DNA of 47,785 nucleotides from contig NZ_JAAHHG010000029.1 of NCBI RefSeq assembly GCF_010692555.1, forward strand, positions 5,020 to 52,804, given 5' to 3'. A program made the translations under genes and the position numbers. Below the pieces are notes generated by a model. That model was given only the letters and a program-made list of their open reading frames with translations. It ran no database searches and had not been told where the DNA came from. Below, piece after piece: positions 9,459 to 19,129 of the stretch (its first letter is position 1; each line of letters begins with the position of its first letter). The stretch is from Okeania sp. SIO3B5. Lineage in GTDB: Bacteria > Cyanobacteriota > Cyanobacteriia > Cyanobacteriales > Microcoleaceae.

Positions 9459-9988
9459 CTATTTTCAAGTGGCGGATAATGGCGTTATACCAATTTGATA
9501 AATATTTGCTACAAATAGTTAGGGTATTTATTTTAATGCGCCAATTTAGAATTTAGAATGCACTTGGGGATAGATTTAATACCATTTTTGATGTTGCAAA
9601 TTACCTTTTTCGTGAAACAGACTTTATCTGAAAGTCTTTTTATGGTGCTTATTATTCGTAACATTCTTTTTTCAAAATGGTATTAGTGAATATAGAATTA
9701 TTATATAGCAATGAGCGCTGGTATATTTACAAATTGCAGGAAGGGCTAAATAGCTAAAATCTTATATCTCGAAATCATATCCAACCCATTCACAGACGAG
9801 ATGGATAAAATTACTCATTTTGAGTAGATTTTTTCTAAGAGTAACTCAAATCAATCATGGGACTATCATGGCGTTGGGTTAAGCAAGAAGTAGAAGTATT
9901 ATAGCCACGAACCTTTCTTTGTTTGATCTTGCCTAATCATAGTTTCCTACTGTTTCAATAATTTCCAAGTTTAAAGTTATTTTTAGTT
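9459..9988. other. Intergenic region with repeat fragments
   Basis: Noncoding. About 9640-9690 (TTATTATTCGTAACATTCTTTTT...GGTATTA) recurs at about 29115-29150. The left half of a family A element starts near 9703 (TATAGCAATGAGCGCTGGTATATTTAC). The rest shows no clear signal. Confidence 0.5.
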
Positions 9989-11791
9989 ATGAATATGAAT
10001 GATACTAACTTCTCGGAAATTGTAAATTATTTACAACGTAATAGTCATAGAGAGTTTCTCAGTGTTTGGATAATTTCTCTGACTATCGTGATTGTTTTTG
10101 CTGTTATTTTTGACTCTAATAATTCAACTTCATTAAAACAAGTTCATCCTATTTTTAATCAGAGAAATAATATTTCTCAAAATTTAAGTAAGAATTACTT
10201 TCTGTATTTAGGAAGCATCTGTTTCTTAATATTTGTATGTATATATATTTATCTCATATTTAATAAAGCTGAATTTGCCTACTACGATCACGATCAATTT
10301 ACATTTTTTTCGTTACAAGGTAAGTTTTATAATATGCCAATTTGGTCGAAATCAGGTAGATATTGGCCTTTAGGGCTTCAGGAATATAATATCATTAGTA
10401 TTTTCAACAAAACTCCTCTAGCATATCATTCTTTTTCAATCTTTCAATTACTGGTTACAATTATTCTTTGTTTGTCAATCTTACCGCAAATTAAATTGAG
10501 CCATAAAATTATTTTGGCTACTCTGCTCTTAGCACTACCTAGCTTTGTTGTTTCTTTTTTTGGTCTCATTTATCCTGAAAGAAACATAATTTTCTGGTTG
10601 GCAATTTTCATTTTTTGTTTGGAGAAACTGGAGAAGCACAAATCATTATTTTATCTTTGTGGAATTTTTATTGCTACTCAATTTTTACTTTACTATAAAG
10701 AACCTATTTTTCTGTTAATAATAGGGTTTGCTGGTAGCAGATTAATAATAACAGCATTTAATGATCGACTTTGGCATAAGTTACAGCAAAGAATATTTGG
10801 ATTTGTCAAAAATAATTGGCTCGATTTAGGTTTAATTATTCTCTCCTTAGTATTTATGTATTTATACATCTCAAATACTTATGGTCAAGTTGGAACTTCT
10901 TATGCTAGCGCACACGCAAGAGATAGTAGATTATCTACTTTTGTTAATTATCTAAAAGCGAATCCAATTTTATTAATCTTTCTTCTAGTATTCATTGGTC
11001 GAATCCGTGGGTTAATTTTAGGAAAATATCGTCTCAATTTAATATGGGATACTTTAGCAATTGGTAATTTATTATATTTTTTAGCTTATATTAAGCTTAA
11101 CATTTTTACAAATTATTATACCGCTCCAGTAGATTTTATTGCCACTTTATATTTAGCAAATATCTCTTCAAAAGTTTTGATTAATAAGCAAAGGTATAAG
11201 GTATTAGGCATTGTTTTCTTGGTTATTATTATATTTATAAACAATATACACTATTCTTCTTTTTTCATTTTAGCTCGAAAAAAAATGATAGATGGAAAAG
11301 TACAAACAACCCATTTTCTAGAACGGTATATTAGTAACAATAACTCTCATAATATTGACTTATTTTTTCCTGAAAATTCAGGGTATAGGATGATGCAATT
11401 TTCTGCTTTTCTAAATTATAAAAACTTTCCTATTTTAATCCAGGATAATAAACCGTTTAGAGATGGCTTTTTAGTTATGAAAGCTAAAAAATCATTCCCT
11501 GATAATTTATGTACTCCTTATCGCCCCTTTAAATGTTTTTATTCTGCTCAACCAGAACCAAGTAATTTGATTATTATTTTTCTTCCCGAAAAACCTTTTA
11601 CTGGAAAAGAACCTCTTACTCGTAGAGAGTTAATTAATAAATTTGAAAAAAATTCAGTTCAACTATTTCACTATCAACCAGAATTTCAAGGAATAGAAAG
11701 TATACTTTACTTTTTTTGTAAAGATAGAATTGATGAGATATGGTTAAATGCGTATGTTTTTACTGACTTTAATCCAGGTAAAACTAGGTAA
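9989..11791 (+). CDS. Polytopic membrane protein, possible GT-C-type transferase
   Basis: Not recognised as a named family. 600 residues with about ten hydrophobic segments (for example near residues 27-44, 70-92, 153-171, 182-215 and 223-250), then a soluble C-terminal part from about residue 430. An acidic DHDQF motif lies in the first large loop after the second helix, where GT-C enzymes carry their catalytic acidic residues. This, together with the glycosyltransferase 0.3 kb downstream, suggests a role in lipid-linked sugar transfer. That remains inference. The DNA is notably AT-rich. The start has no convincing Shine-Dalgarno, and a second in-frame ATG two codons later is equally possible. 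Confidence 0.75.
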   Translation: MNMNDTNFSEIVNYLQRNSHREFLSVWIISLTIVIVFAVIFDSNNSTSLKQVHPIFNQRNNISQNLSKNYFLYLGSICFLIFVCIYIYLIFNKAEFAYYDHDQFTFFSLQGKFYNMPIWSKSGRYWPLGLQEYNIISIFNKTPLAYHSFSIFQLLVTIILCLSILPQIKLSHKIILATLLLALPSFVVSFFGLIYPERNIIFWLAIFIFCLEKLEKHKSLFYLCGIFIATQFLLYYKEPIFLLIIGFAGSRLIITAFNDRLWHKLQQRIFGFVKNNWLDLGLIILSLVFMYLYISNTYGQVGTSYASAHARDSRLSTFVNYLKANPILLIFLLVFIGRIRGLILGKYRLNLIWDTLAIGNLLYFLAYIKLNIFTNYYTAPVDFIATLYLANISSKVLINKQRYKVLGIVFLVIIIFINNIHYSSFFILARKKMIDGKVQTTHFLERYISNNNSHNIDLFFPENSGYRMMQFSAFLNYKNFPILIQDNKPFRDGFLVMKAKKSFPDNLCTPYRPFKCFYSAQPEPSNLIIIFLPEKPFTGKEPLTRRELINKFEKNSVQLFHYQPEFQGIESILYFFCKDRIDEIWLNAYVFTDFNPGKTR

Positions 11792-11794
11792 TTT

Positions 11795-12010
11795 CAGTTA
11801 TCAGTTAGCCTCCTATCGGAGGAACTTTCCTACGGAATGCTACGCAAACGTTAACAGTTATCAGTTAGCCTCCTAACGGAGGAACTGCGTTAACAGTACC
11901 TCTGGCTGTTTGCGCAGCATGAACTAGGAAACCCAAAGGCTTGACATAAGGAATATTCTCTTTATTTTATCCCCTTAAAAGGGGAGGCTTTAGACATTTT
12001 TTTTTGGTAA
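11795..12010 (-). mobile_element. Family B palindromic element (IS200/IS605-derived), copy 1
   Basis: Contains CCCCTTAAAAGGGGAGGCTTTAGAC and ends in GGTAA, the complement of the TTACC left boundary. Inside are CAGTTATCAGTTAGCC heptamer-like repeats with CTCCTATCGGAGG hairpins. The copy at 15921-16093 is closely similar and inverted. Confidence 0.6.
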
Positions 12011-12116
12011 TGAAGTTTACGACTAAATAGTTTAAGATATAACTAAAGAATGAGTGGATGGAGGGTATCAAACTCTTTGTGAATTTTCTTAATAATCTAA
12101 ACAATTGGAGATAAAA

Positions 12117-13268
12117 TTGGATCAAAAAATTGATAAAAAAAAGGGAAATATATTCGTTTTTCTGGAAATTTTATCTCGTGAAGGTGGCATTCAATCTTAT
12201 GTTAGAGATATTTTTCAGGCTTACCAAGACTTAACAAATTCTACAAATGCTTCTGATTCGGTTCTAGATACTGATATATTATTACTTAGAGATGGAGTAG
12301 AATGTGAAAATCCCTATCAGTCGAAGAATATAAATTTCTATTATTTAAAAACTCAGCCTATTTGGTTAGGGCGTTTTAGGTTAGCAACAACATTATTATG
12401 GTGTTTACTAACAAAACAACCTCAACAAGTTTTTTGTGGTCATATTAATTTAGCTCCATTAGTTCAAACTTTCTGTGTACCTCTCGGCATTCCCTACACA
12501 GTTTTTACTTATGGTAAGGAAGTGTGGGAACCACTGCCAAATAAATATCAACAGGCATTAAAAAAAGCAGCTAGTATTTTAACTATTAGCCGTTATAGTC
12601 GCGATCGCTGTTGTGAAAATAATTATCTAGACCAAGAAAAGTTTCAATTGTTACCTTGTATGGTAGATGAGAATATTTTTATTCCTCAGCCTAAACCTCA
12701 AGATTTGATTGAGAGTTACAATCTGGAAGGGGCAAAGGTGTTAATGACTGTAGCTAGACTTTGGTCAGGAGACCCCTATAAAGGTGTTGATGTTACTATC
12801 CGAGCTATACCTATTATACTACAAATATTCCCAGAAGTAAAGTATTTAGTCATTGGCAGAGGAGATGATCAACCCCGCTTGGCCAAGTTAGCTGAAGATT
12901 TAGGGGTGGAGAAACAAGTTATATTTGCTGGGTTTGTGCCTACAGAAGATTTGGTTAGACATTATCAAGTAGCTGATGCTTATGTGATGCCTTCTCAGGA
13001 AGGGTTTGGTATTGTGTATTTAGAAGCAATGGCCTGTGGAATACCAGTTTTATCGGGTGATGCGGATGGATCGGCAGACCCCTTACAGGATGGAAAATTA
13101 GGATGGCGCGTACCCTATAGAGATCCAGAAGCAGTAGCTAATGCTTGTATTGAGATGTTGAAGGGAGAGGACCAAAGATGTGATAGTAATTGGTTGCGAG
13201 AAGAAAGTGTAAAAGTGTTTGGTAGGTTTGCCTTTACTGAAAGGGTAAAACAACTTTTAAATTTGTGA
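12117..13268 (+). CDS. GT4-family glycosyltransferase
   Basis: About 384-residue retaining GT-B glycosyltransferase (family GT4, often called group 1). The N-terminal half has the acceptor-domain SREGGIQSYVRD motif. The C-terminal half has LMTVARLWSGDPYKGVD, LVIGRGDD, VIFAGFVPTEDL, ADAYVMPSQEGFGIVYLEAMACGIPV with the family's E-x7-E motif, and a terminal wrap-around helix. No ATG is available. TTG at 12117 is preferred because a GGAG Shine-Dalgarno sits six bases before it; TTG at 12105 would overlap that site. The substrate is unknown. It likely acts on cell-surface polysaccharide or glycolipid, possibly with the membrane protein upstream. Confidence 0.88.
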   Translation: MDQKIDKKKGNIFVFLEILSREGGIQSYVRDIFQAYQDLTNSTNASDSVLDTDILLLRDGVECENPYQSKNINFYYLKTQPIWLGRFRLATTLLWCLLTKQPQQVFCGHINLAPLVQTFCVPLGIPYTVFTYGKEVWEPLPNKYQQALKKAASILTISRYSRDRCCENNYLDQEKFQLLPCMVDENIFIPQPKPQDLIESYNLEGAKVLMTVARLWSGDPYKGVDVTIRAIPIILQIFPEVKYLVIGRGDDQPRLAKLAEDLGVEKQVIFAGFVPTEDLVRHYQVADAYVMPSQEGFGIVYLEAMACGIPVLSGDADGSADPLQDGKLGWRVPYRDPEAVANACIEMLKGEDQRCDSNWLREESVKVFGRFAFTERVKQLLNL

Positions 13269-13309
13269 TTAGGATATAAGTAAGGATGGATATTTAAGGA
13301 GATAATGAA

Positions 13310-13705
13310 GTGAATCAAGGCAATTCAAAAGTATTTAAATTAACACTGGCCAGTATTGGTAATTGGCTAATTGTTTTAGCTGTTGTTTGGTTTTTAGGGT
13401 CTATAGGTTTGGGATGGTTAGTTAATTCTGTTTTGATATTAATTGGTTTTATATTGATTACACCTATAATTGCATTTATTGGGTTACGTTGGTGGTTAAA
13501 TCGTAATTTAATTATAGATAAATGTCCTGTTTGTAGTTATGAATTTACTGCTTTAAATCAGACTCAATTTCAATGTCCTAGTTGTGGAGAACCACTTAAA
13601 GTTGAAGGGGGGAATTTTAGCAGGTTAACTCCTCCTGGTACTATTGATGTGTCTGCTGTGGAGATTAATGCACAACAAATTGAAGACTATAAGTCAAAAA
13701 ATTGA
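13310..13705 (+). CDS. Small membrane protein with zinc-ribbon
   Basis: 131 residues; family not named. Two adjacent hydrophobic helices (about residues 10-32 and 37-58) are followed by a C4 zinc-ribbon (CPVC, then CPSC 17 residues later) and an acidic tail. The start is GTG, supported by AAGGAG eight bases upstream; the nearby ATG is out of frame. It lies 41 bp after the glycosyltransferase in the same direction, so the two may share a transcript. Cyanobacteria carry similar short helix-plus-zinc-ribbon proteins of unknown role. Confidence 0.75.
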   Translation: MNQGNSKVFKLTLASIGNWLIVLAVVWFLGSIGLGWLVNSVLILIGFILITPIIAFIGLRWWLNRNLIIDKCPVCSYEFTALNQTQFQCPSCGEPLKVEGGNFSRLTPPGTIDVSAVEINAQQIEDYKSKN

Positions 13706-13767
13706 TTTATTTAATATTAATTTGATAGTGGAACTAAGTTCAACAATTAATAATTAATAATTAATAA

Positions 13768-13863
13768 TTACCTCTCCTTGAAAAGAAGAGGATTGAAGCT
13801 TAAGGAAAATTATTTCTTTTTTCTCCTTTAAAGGAGAGGCTTTAAACCTTAATTATTAGGTAA
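13768..13863 (-). mobile_element. Family B palindromic element, copy 2
   Basis: Bounded by ATTACCTCTCC on one side and GGCTTTAAACC...GGTAA on the other, with hairpins CCTCTCCTTGAAAAGAAGAGG-type and CTCCTTTAAAGGAG. A TTAATAA heptamer run lies beside it (13742-13767). Confidence 0.6.
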
Positions 13864-13961
13864 AAATTTTTCTATGAAAGAAAAACATAAGATATTGGTT
13901 AACTAAAATATACTTATTTTCTTTGAGCTAATTTTAAAAATTAATATTGAGTTTTTTCAGT

Positions 13962-14091
13962 TATAGCGCTGTGCGCAGGCAACAGGCAACAGGCAACAGG
14001 CAACAGGGGGAATAAATTGCCGATAATAATAAGACTTTTAGCTATTTGGCCTCTCCTGCAATTTGTAAATATACCAGCGCTCATTACTATA
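13962..14091. mobile_element. Family A MITE-like element with nested heptamer repeat
   Basis: Ends TTATAGCGCTGTGCGC and ATACCAGCGCTCATTACTATA. The heptamer AGGCAAC is repeated four times just inside the left end. The copy at 45937-46086 has the same architecture. Confidence 0.65.
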
Positions 14092-14203
14092 CATTGATTT
14101 TGTTGATAGAGATAAATTTTGGGTAGTTTTGTCACGGTAGCGATATTGGTTGGTATATATCCTTAGTTATTAAGGATAAGGAGTAATCTGCAAAAATCAC
14201 TAC

Positions 14204-14460
14204 TTAGGGTTTGCGCTCAAAAGTCTTTTAGTAGGGGTAGGAGACAGCTATACTGGAGACAGGAGACAGGAGAAATTGGAATCAGCGAGGAGGTAGGAGC
14301 GGGCGTTTTGTCCCTTAATTTTTCTGCCCAAGTCTTGCCTAAAATACTAACTTTTTGAGCATAAAGAGCTGAAAAATTTGCACTGCAATTCGACACCAAA
14401 AAGACTAAAGCCTTTATATGTCAATGCTTTTAGATTAGATCGGTCACGCCCTACTTAATT
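14204..14460. mobile_element. Family M MITE, copy 2 (degenerate right end)
   Basis: The left end TTAGGGTTTGCGCTCAAAAGTC and interior (GGAGACAGGAGACAGG, CTAAAATACTAACTTTTTGAGC) match family M. The right inverted repeat is eroded. Confidence 0.65.
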
Positions 14461-14767
14461 TAATACAAAATGAAAGAGGCAATATTGACTTAAGATGATA
14501 AGTTAATAGCTTTTTATTCTGGTTTAACTAATGCGAATTTGCTATGAAGTCAATAAAAATTTAGATTTAGATTTAGATAATGAATATAAGCTTTCTTCTG
14601 TTGTAGGAAAAATTCATTGGAAACGGAGCATAAAACTGAATCTTGTATCATGTTCGGTTGAAGACTTATAAATAAATAAATGATTAGGGAGTAGGGATAA
14701 AAAGAGATTTGCGATCGCTAGTGACAGGATAGTTTTTTTGATAACTAATTATCCGGGCATGATATTA
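14461..14767. other. Intergenic remnant region
   Basis: A 46-codon frame (14531-14671, plus strand, with LDLDLDN and a final VEDL) may be a remnant of a larger gene, but no family is recognised. A HIP1 site lies near 14711. Nothing else was seen. Confidence 0.3.
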
Positions 14768-15829
14768 TTAATTTCCTGATTTGCTAATCAATAAATCTGT
14801 AATTAAAGGTAGATGATCTGAACCTAAATTTAAACCTGAATTAGCTTTTGTCTTAACATTTACAACTTGAATTTCTGAACTGATTAAACAATGATCTATG
14901 GGAATTGGAAAAAATCTAGATAAAATATACAAGACTAAAGAGTTATTAAATCTTGCAGGCCAAGTAGGAAGAATGCCAAAGCCTAAACGACTATTTCTTA
15001 ATCCAGTTTCCTGTTCTAATTTTTGATAATAAGGAGACCACATTGTTATATTCAAATCTCCTGCAAGAATAACTGGATGATTTAATTTTTGAATATATTT
15101 ACTAAGTTTTTCTAATATTTGATTGCGTTGTTTAAAAGTGTTTCTATATATAGGAACAGTAGGATGGGTTGCTATTAAATAAATGGTTTGTTGATTAATG
15201 TTGAAGTTAGTAATAATAGTAGGTTTGTTCGGAGCAAAAAATTTTATTGAGTAATCATTGATAGGAAATTTGCTGTAAACTGAAACAATTCCATAGGGAG
15301 GAATTCCATAGGTAGACTGAGAGGCAATTGAATTAGGTAAAATATCAGATAATGTTTGTAGATTTTGAAACCAGGTATTAGTAGGTTCTAAAAAAATTGC
15401 TATATCTGGATTTTCTTGTCTTACCATCTCGATAACTTGTGAATATTGAGAATTTCTGCCTCCATAAAGGTTATAAACTAAAATTCGCAAGTTAGGAGTT
15501 TCTTGGCTAATACCATTTCTATGAATATACCAAGGTAAAATTGGGGTGAGGTTAATAATTGTGCAAAATATGCCTACTAATAATAATCTCTTTTTGCCTG
15601 TTATACCTAAGCAACACAACAAAATTAAGCTGATTACAAAATATTGAACTTTAAAATGAGAGATTAGCTCGAAAATGATTCCTTTTTGCCAATAACCTCC
15701 TAGGGAAAACAGAGTAGTAATAATAATTCCTGTGGTTAATAAATAACTGAATATTTTTTTTAGTCGATCAAACCAGGGTATTTGCATATAGGCTTTAGAA
15801 TATCCTACTTTTATTGAATAAAGAATCAT
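14768..15829 (-). CDS. Membrane-anchored endonuclease/exonuclease/phosphatase-family protein
   Basis: 353 residues. The N-terminal ~105 residues carry three hydrophobic segments. An EEP-fold catalytic domain follows from about residue 113. Its metal-dependent motifs are visible: LVYNLY, IAIFLEP, IATHP, AGDLNITMWSP (general-acid region), PIDHCLIS and the terminal GSDHLPL with the catalytic Asp-His pair. This layout matches bacterial EEP proteins whose active site faces away from the cytoplasm and which act on phospho-ester substrates; the substrate cannot be told. A methionine 14 codons downstream (MQIPWFD) is an alternative start. Inverted copies of a family B element lie on either side of the 12-16 kb block. 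Confidence 0.82.
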   Translation of the reverse strand: MILYSIKVGYSKAYMQIPWFDRLKKIFSYLLTTGIIITTLFSLGGYWQKGIIFELISHFKVQYFVISLILLCCLGITGKKRLLLVGIFCTIINLTPILPWYIHRNGISQETPNLRILVYNLYGGRNSQYSQVIEMVRQENPDIAIFLEPTNTWFQNLQTLSDILPNSIASQSTYGIPPYGIVSVYSKFPINDYSIKFFAPNKPTIITNFNINQQTIYLIATHPTVPIYRNTFKQRNQILEKLSKYIQKLNHPVILAGDLNITMWSPYYQKLEQETGLRNSRLGFGILPTWPARFNNSLVLYILSRFFPIPIDHCLISSEIQVVNVKTKANSGLNLGSDHLPLITDLLISKSGN

Positions 15830-15920
15830 GCTGATAGGCGCTCACCACCTAGTACAGTAACTATATTACAAGAATTGTAATATTAGGTTTGGTGATTAAA
15901 GAAGCTACCTTTGTTAGTAG

Positions 15921-16093
15921 TTACCGAAAAATTGTGGGTATGCGCCTCCCCTTTTAAGGGGATAAAAAAAGAACATATTCCTTATTTCAAGCCTCCTTAT
16001 TGCAGAGGTACTGATAACTGATAACTGTTAACGTTTGCGTAGCATTCCGTAGGAAAGTTCCTCCGATAGGAGGCTAACTGATAACTGAAATAA
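15921..16093 (+). mobile_element. Family B palindromic element, copy 3
   Basis: Starts TTACCGAAAAATTGTGGG, then GCCTCCCCTTTTAAGGGG, matching the left end of the IS200/IS605 remnant at 36316. It ends in CAGTTAGCC-type repeats with a CCTCCGATAGGAGG hairpin. Confidence 0.65.
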
Positions 16094-16158
16094 CAGTGGG
16101 TTTTATCCTGAATTGTAGGATAACTAGCTGATAATCTAATTTCTAATAATAATATATA

Positions 16159-16403
16159 AATAGGGCTTGCTGAAAAGGTATTTTAGTAGGGGTAGGAGAC
16201 AGGAGACAGGAGACAGGAGAAATGGTATGGGAGCGAGGAAGTTAGGAGCAAGAATTGTTCCTGAGTTTTTCTGCCCAACTATGCACCTAAAATACTAACT
16301 TTTTGAGCGTTTTAGACGTGATACCAGGTACTTTTTAAAGGCCCCACAAAGGCTAAAATCTTTAATATGTCAATGCTTTTATATTTAATCAGCAAGCCCT
16401 AAA
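16159..16403. mobile_element. Family M MITE, copy 3
   Basis: Ends TAGGGCTTGCTGA and TTAATCAGCAAGCCCTA. The interior has AGGAGAC heptamers, CTAAAATACTAACTTTTTGAGC and TATGTCAATGCTTTTA. Confidence 0.8.
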
Positions 16404-16500
16404 TAGTAGCGATCGCTTTTCAATATTATCAGAAACATTACAGCATTTTTTCGAGTCTAGCAGGTACAAATTTTTAAACTTTAGGGAATAAAGAAAGGAT

Positions 16501-16977
16501 ATGTTAAGCATAGCTGAAAAAGAGCAAAAACTATTATGGAGAATATTCTTAACTGTAATAAATATTTCATTTCCAATTGCAGTGAATTATTTATCTAGTA
16601 ACAATAAATTACCGAAATACCTGCCTTCTATTATTCTGTTTATTTAAGTTATAGTCGTAATTTACTTATTGTTTTCTTGGTTGATAAAGTTTTACAAGAC
16701 TAAGGATACATTCTGGCGTTTATTAACAGCAAGAGAGAAAAAAGTCATTGACAATTATCTAGATGCTGTAAACCATGAAATAGAATTTGAACTTGGATTT
16801 AATCTAAACAATGATTATGTAACTTTATCCGGAGAACCAGGAAATCTAAATGGTCTGATGTCCCAAGAAGCTTATGAAGAAAAAGGAGGTAGTCAGCGAA
16901 CTCCTTACTCCCTAAAAGTATCAATGTATGTACCTCATAACGCGCGGAAACTGCTGTATGTTGATGATGAACCGTAA
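16501..16977 (+). pseudogene. Small two-helix membrane protein gene interrupted by one TAA
   Basis: One frame runs from ATG 16501 to the stop before 16978, broken only by TAA at 16645-16647. The first part ends in a hydrophobic helix (LPSIILFI). The frame continues after the stop with VIVVIYLLFSWLIKF and a soluble domain containing LLTAREKKVIDNYLDA and a tail ending YVDDEP. The layout (two N-terminal helices, then LTxxEK...) recalls superinfection-exclusion-B-like proteins, but this is only a resemblance. The 3' part alone could start at TTG 16669, leaving a product without its first helix. Confidence 0.55.
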
Positions 16978-17605
16978 GACAGAGAAATACTGTTCCCACT
17001 ATTTCCCTATAATTCATCTTTTAATCTGACGATACCCCAGAAATTATACCATTTCTCAAAAACTTTTCTACATTTTGTTGAGCAGGGAACCCACCCCTCG
17101 CCCCTCCCCCTCCCAGGAGGGGAAATAGGGGAGTAGGGGAGTAGGGGAGAAGCAAAAATAAGAATAATTAACATTAATTTAGCTGAAATTAGCAAAAAAA
17201 TTTTTTGCTTGTACTGATTAGTTGACAACTGAAGTACTGCCCAAGTATAGCAATACAGCGCTTTTCAAATTGATGAACCACATTTTTACACATCAAACCT
17301 TGTAAGGAGGTTCCATGGAACGTCCCTACTGTGGTTTACCCAAATGAAAACCGCTGTAATGCATGGGAATTGGTATTACATATTCGATCCAAATGTTGTA
17401 GGGCATGGACATTTGATGAAATGTCCCTAAGTTCTTTTGCGGAGATATCTATAGAAACTATATAAAAACTATTTAGTATTTTTGCTCGCAGTATGGGTTT
17501 TTGACAAAGGAGTCATAACTCAGAACTGAGGAGCTAGAGAAATAGAATAGTGGAAATTTGCCTCCACACTCCCCATCTCCCCAAATTCCACTCCTGGGAG
17601 GGGTT
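16978..17605. other. Intergenic repeat mosaic
   Basis: Noncoding. Contains part of a family C element (ACCCACCCCTCGCCCCTCCC with an AGGAGGGG stem, about 17089-17125), an AGTAGGGG octamer repeated three times (about 17128-17150), and an imperfect palindromic stretch 17245-17385 with ATAGCAATACAGCG near the left and CCGCTGTAATGCATG near the right. Confidence 0.45.
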
Positions 17606-17733
17606 ATATCATGTCCGGTTGAATAATTAGACAATGGTTGTCCGAAGGCAGGAGGCAGGAGGCAGGAGGCAGAAGGTTTTCTTTCATTGTCACCTTAACT
17701 TTATACACGCTCCGGTGCTACCGGACATGATAT
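17606..17733. mobile_element. Family D MITE, copy 1
   Basis: 128 bp with 14-bp perfect inverted ends ATATCATGTCCGGT / ACCGGACATGATAT. The centre holds the heptamer AGGCAGG in tandem. The copy at 27455-27582 has the same length. Confidence 0.85.
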
Positions 17734-18240
17734 TAGGGGTAGGTTCCCACACTCCCTTGCACTATATCTGCACACATTTATCGATGCCTAATATGCGATC
17801 GCTGACCTTGGAGTTAATGTCGCAAATGTTACTATTTTGTATTCCGTATCTTGAATTGAGATAAGATTTTTTTTCTACTGAATAACACTTAGCTTTTAAG
17901 TATAAAAAATAATTTAAGGTTTAAGTGCTTGCACGATTGATACTATTTTTTTACGCTTCTAGTATAGATTGATGGTTAAATATTATTTCCTTAAAAACCT
18001 TTCACAGCAAGGCTTATAAAACATTTTTCTTATTGCATATACATTATTTTATTTAAAAAACAGCGATCAATATCACTTATAGCAATGATTTTAATCACAG
18101 TATAAAGCTTTCTATTTGAATAAAAATAGATACAGGAATACAGGCAGGGCATCTACAATACAAAAGTAGGTCATCACTAAAAAATGGCCTGAATACAAAT
18201 TTAAAAGTAGCTAATTACACACACAGACTAACGAATACTT
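17734..18240. promoter_or_regulatory. Upstream region of the PEP-CTERM pair
   Basis: AT-rich and free of clear repeats apart from a HIP1 site near 17797. About 18187-18240 (TGGCCTGAA...AGCTAATTACACA...GAATACT-ATG) is repeated before the second PEP-CTERM gene at 19073-19129 and is probably a shared 5' leader or promoter. Confidence 0.5.
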
Positions 18241-18978
18241 ATGATTAACAGCCTAATTAACTCTAAATTCTTTGCAGGTCTAACTGCTACAGTTGCATTT
18301 ACTGGCGTAATGACTAATGCTGGCATTGCTAACGCTCTGGTCAAAACATATACAGACACCTTTGAGCTAGCACCAACAGATATTACGGATGCCCTATTAT
18401 CAGTTCAAAAATTTGATGGTAATCTTGGTGAACTTCAAAGTGTGACGATCGGCTTTGATGGACAGATCGTTGGCGATGCCTTAGTAGAAAGTCTGGATGC
18501 GCAAGCCCAAACTCTAACTTTTACTCTTGGAGGTACTTTGACCTTACTTGGGGATGAGATTCTTAATAACCCTTTGTTTGAAGAAGCAGTGAGTGCATCA
18601 GCTTCATTTGAAGCAACTGCTTTTGATGGTGTTATGGATTTTTCAGGTACTTCTGGTAAAAGCTTTGAGGGACTAATAGCTACATTAAGTGGAGAGAACC
18701 TCTATGATGACCAAGCTGTATTAGATTTCTTCACTGGTGCTGAAAATGTAGAGTTTTTATTCTCTGCTAGCACTGATTCAAAAGTAACAGGTGCAGCTAA
18801 CATATTTGCTGGTATTACTACCCAGGCTGGAGCAAGTGTTTCAGTGACATACGCATATGAAGTGATAGATGGTGATGTTTTGTCTGAAAGAGTACCCGAA
18901 CCTTCTGCAATACTTGGTTTAGGTTTATTTGCTGGGGCAGGCTTTTTATCAAAGAGGAAGGTAAGCAGTAAAGCTTAA
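18241..18978 (+). CDS. PEP-CTERM sorting-domain exported protein
   Basis: 245 residues. A signal peptide covers the first ~32 residues (hydrophobic core AGLTATVAFTGVMTNAGIA, then NALVK). The mature part is a beta-rich, low-cysteine region of no recognised family. The C-terminus is a PEP-CTERM sorting signal: VPEPSAI, a hydrophobic stretch, then RKR. PEP-CTERM proteins are recognised by an exosortase and cut and released or anchored at the cell surface; in cyanobacteria they are linked to extracellular matrix. The first 32 residues are nearly identical to those of the next gene although the mature parts differ. Confidence 0.85.
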   Translation: MINSLINSKFFAGLTATVAFTGVMTNAGIANALVKTYTDTFELAPTDITDALLSVQKFDGNLGELQSVTIGFDGQIVGDALVESLDAQAQTLTFTLGGTLTLLGDEILNNPLFEEAVSASASFEATAFDGVMDFSGTSGKSFEGLIATLSGENLYDDQAVLDFFTGAENVEFLFSASTDSKVTGAANIFAGITTQAGASVSVTYAYEVIDGDVLSERVPEPSAILGLGLFAGAGFLSKRKVSSKA

Positions 18979-19129
18979 ATCAAAAAGCAAGATTTAATTA
19001 AAATAGGACTTACGCATAAATGCTATGGGTAGGATGTGTTGGTAGTAGTGTAACTGACCAAAACCCTAAACATGGCCTGAAGGATAGATTTAATACTAGC
19101 TAATTACACATACAAACAGGGTGAATACT

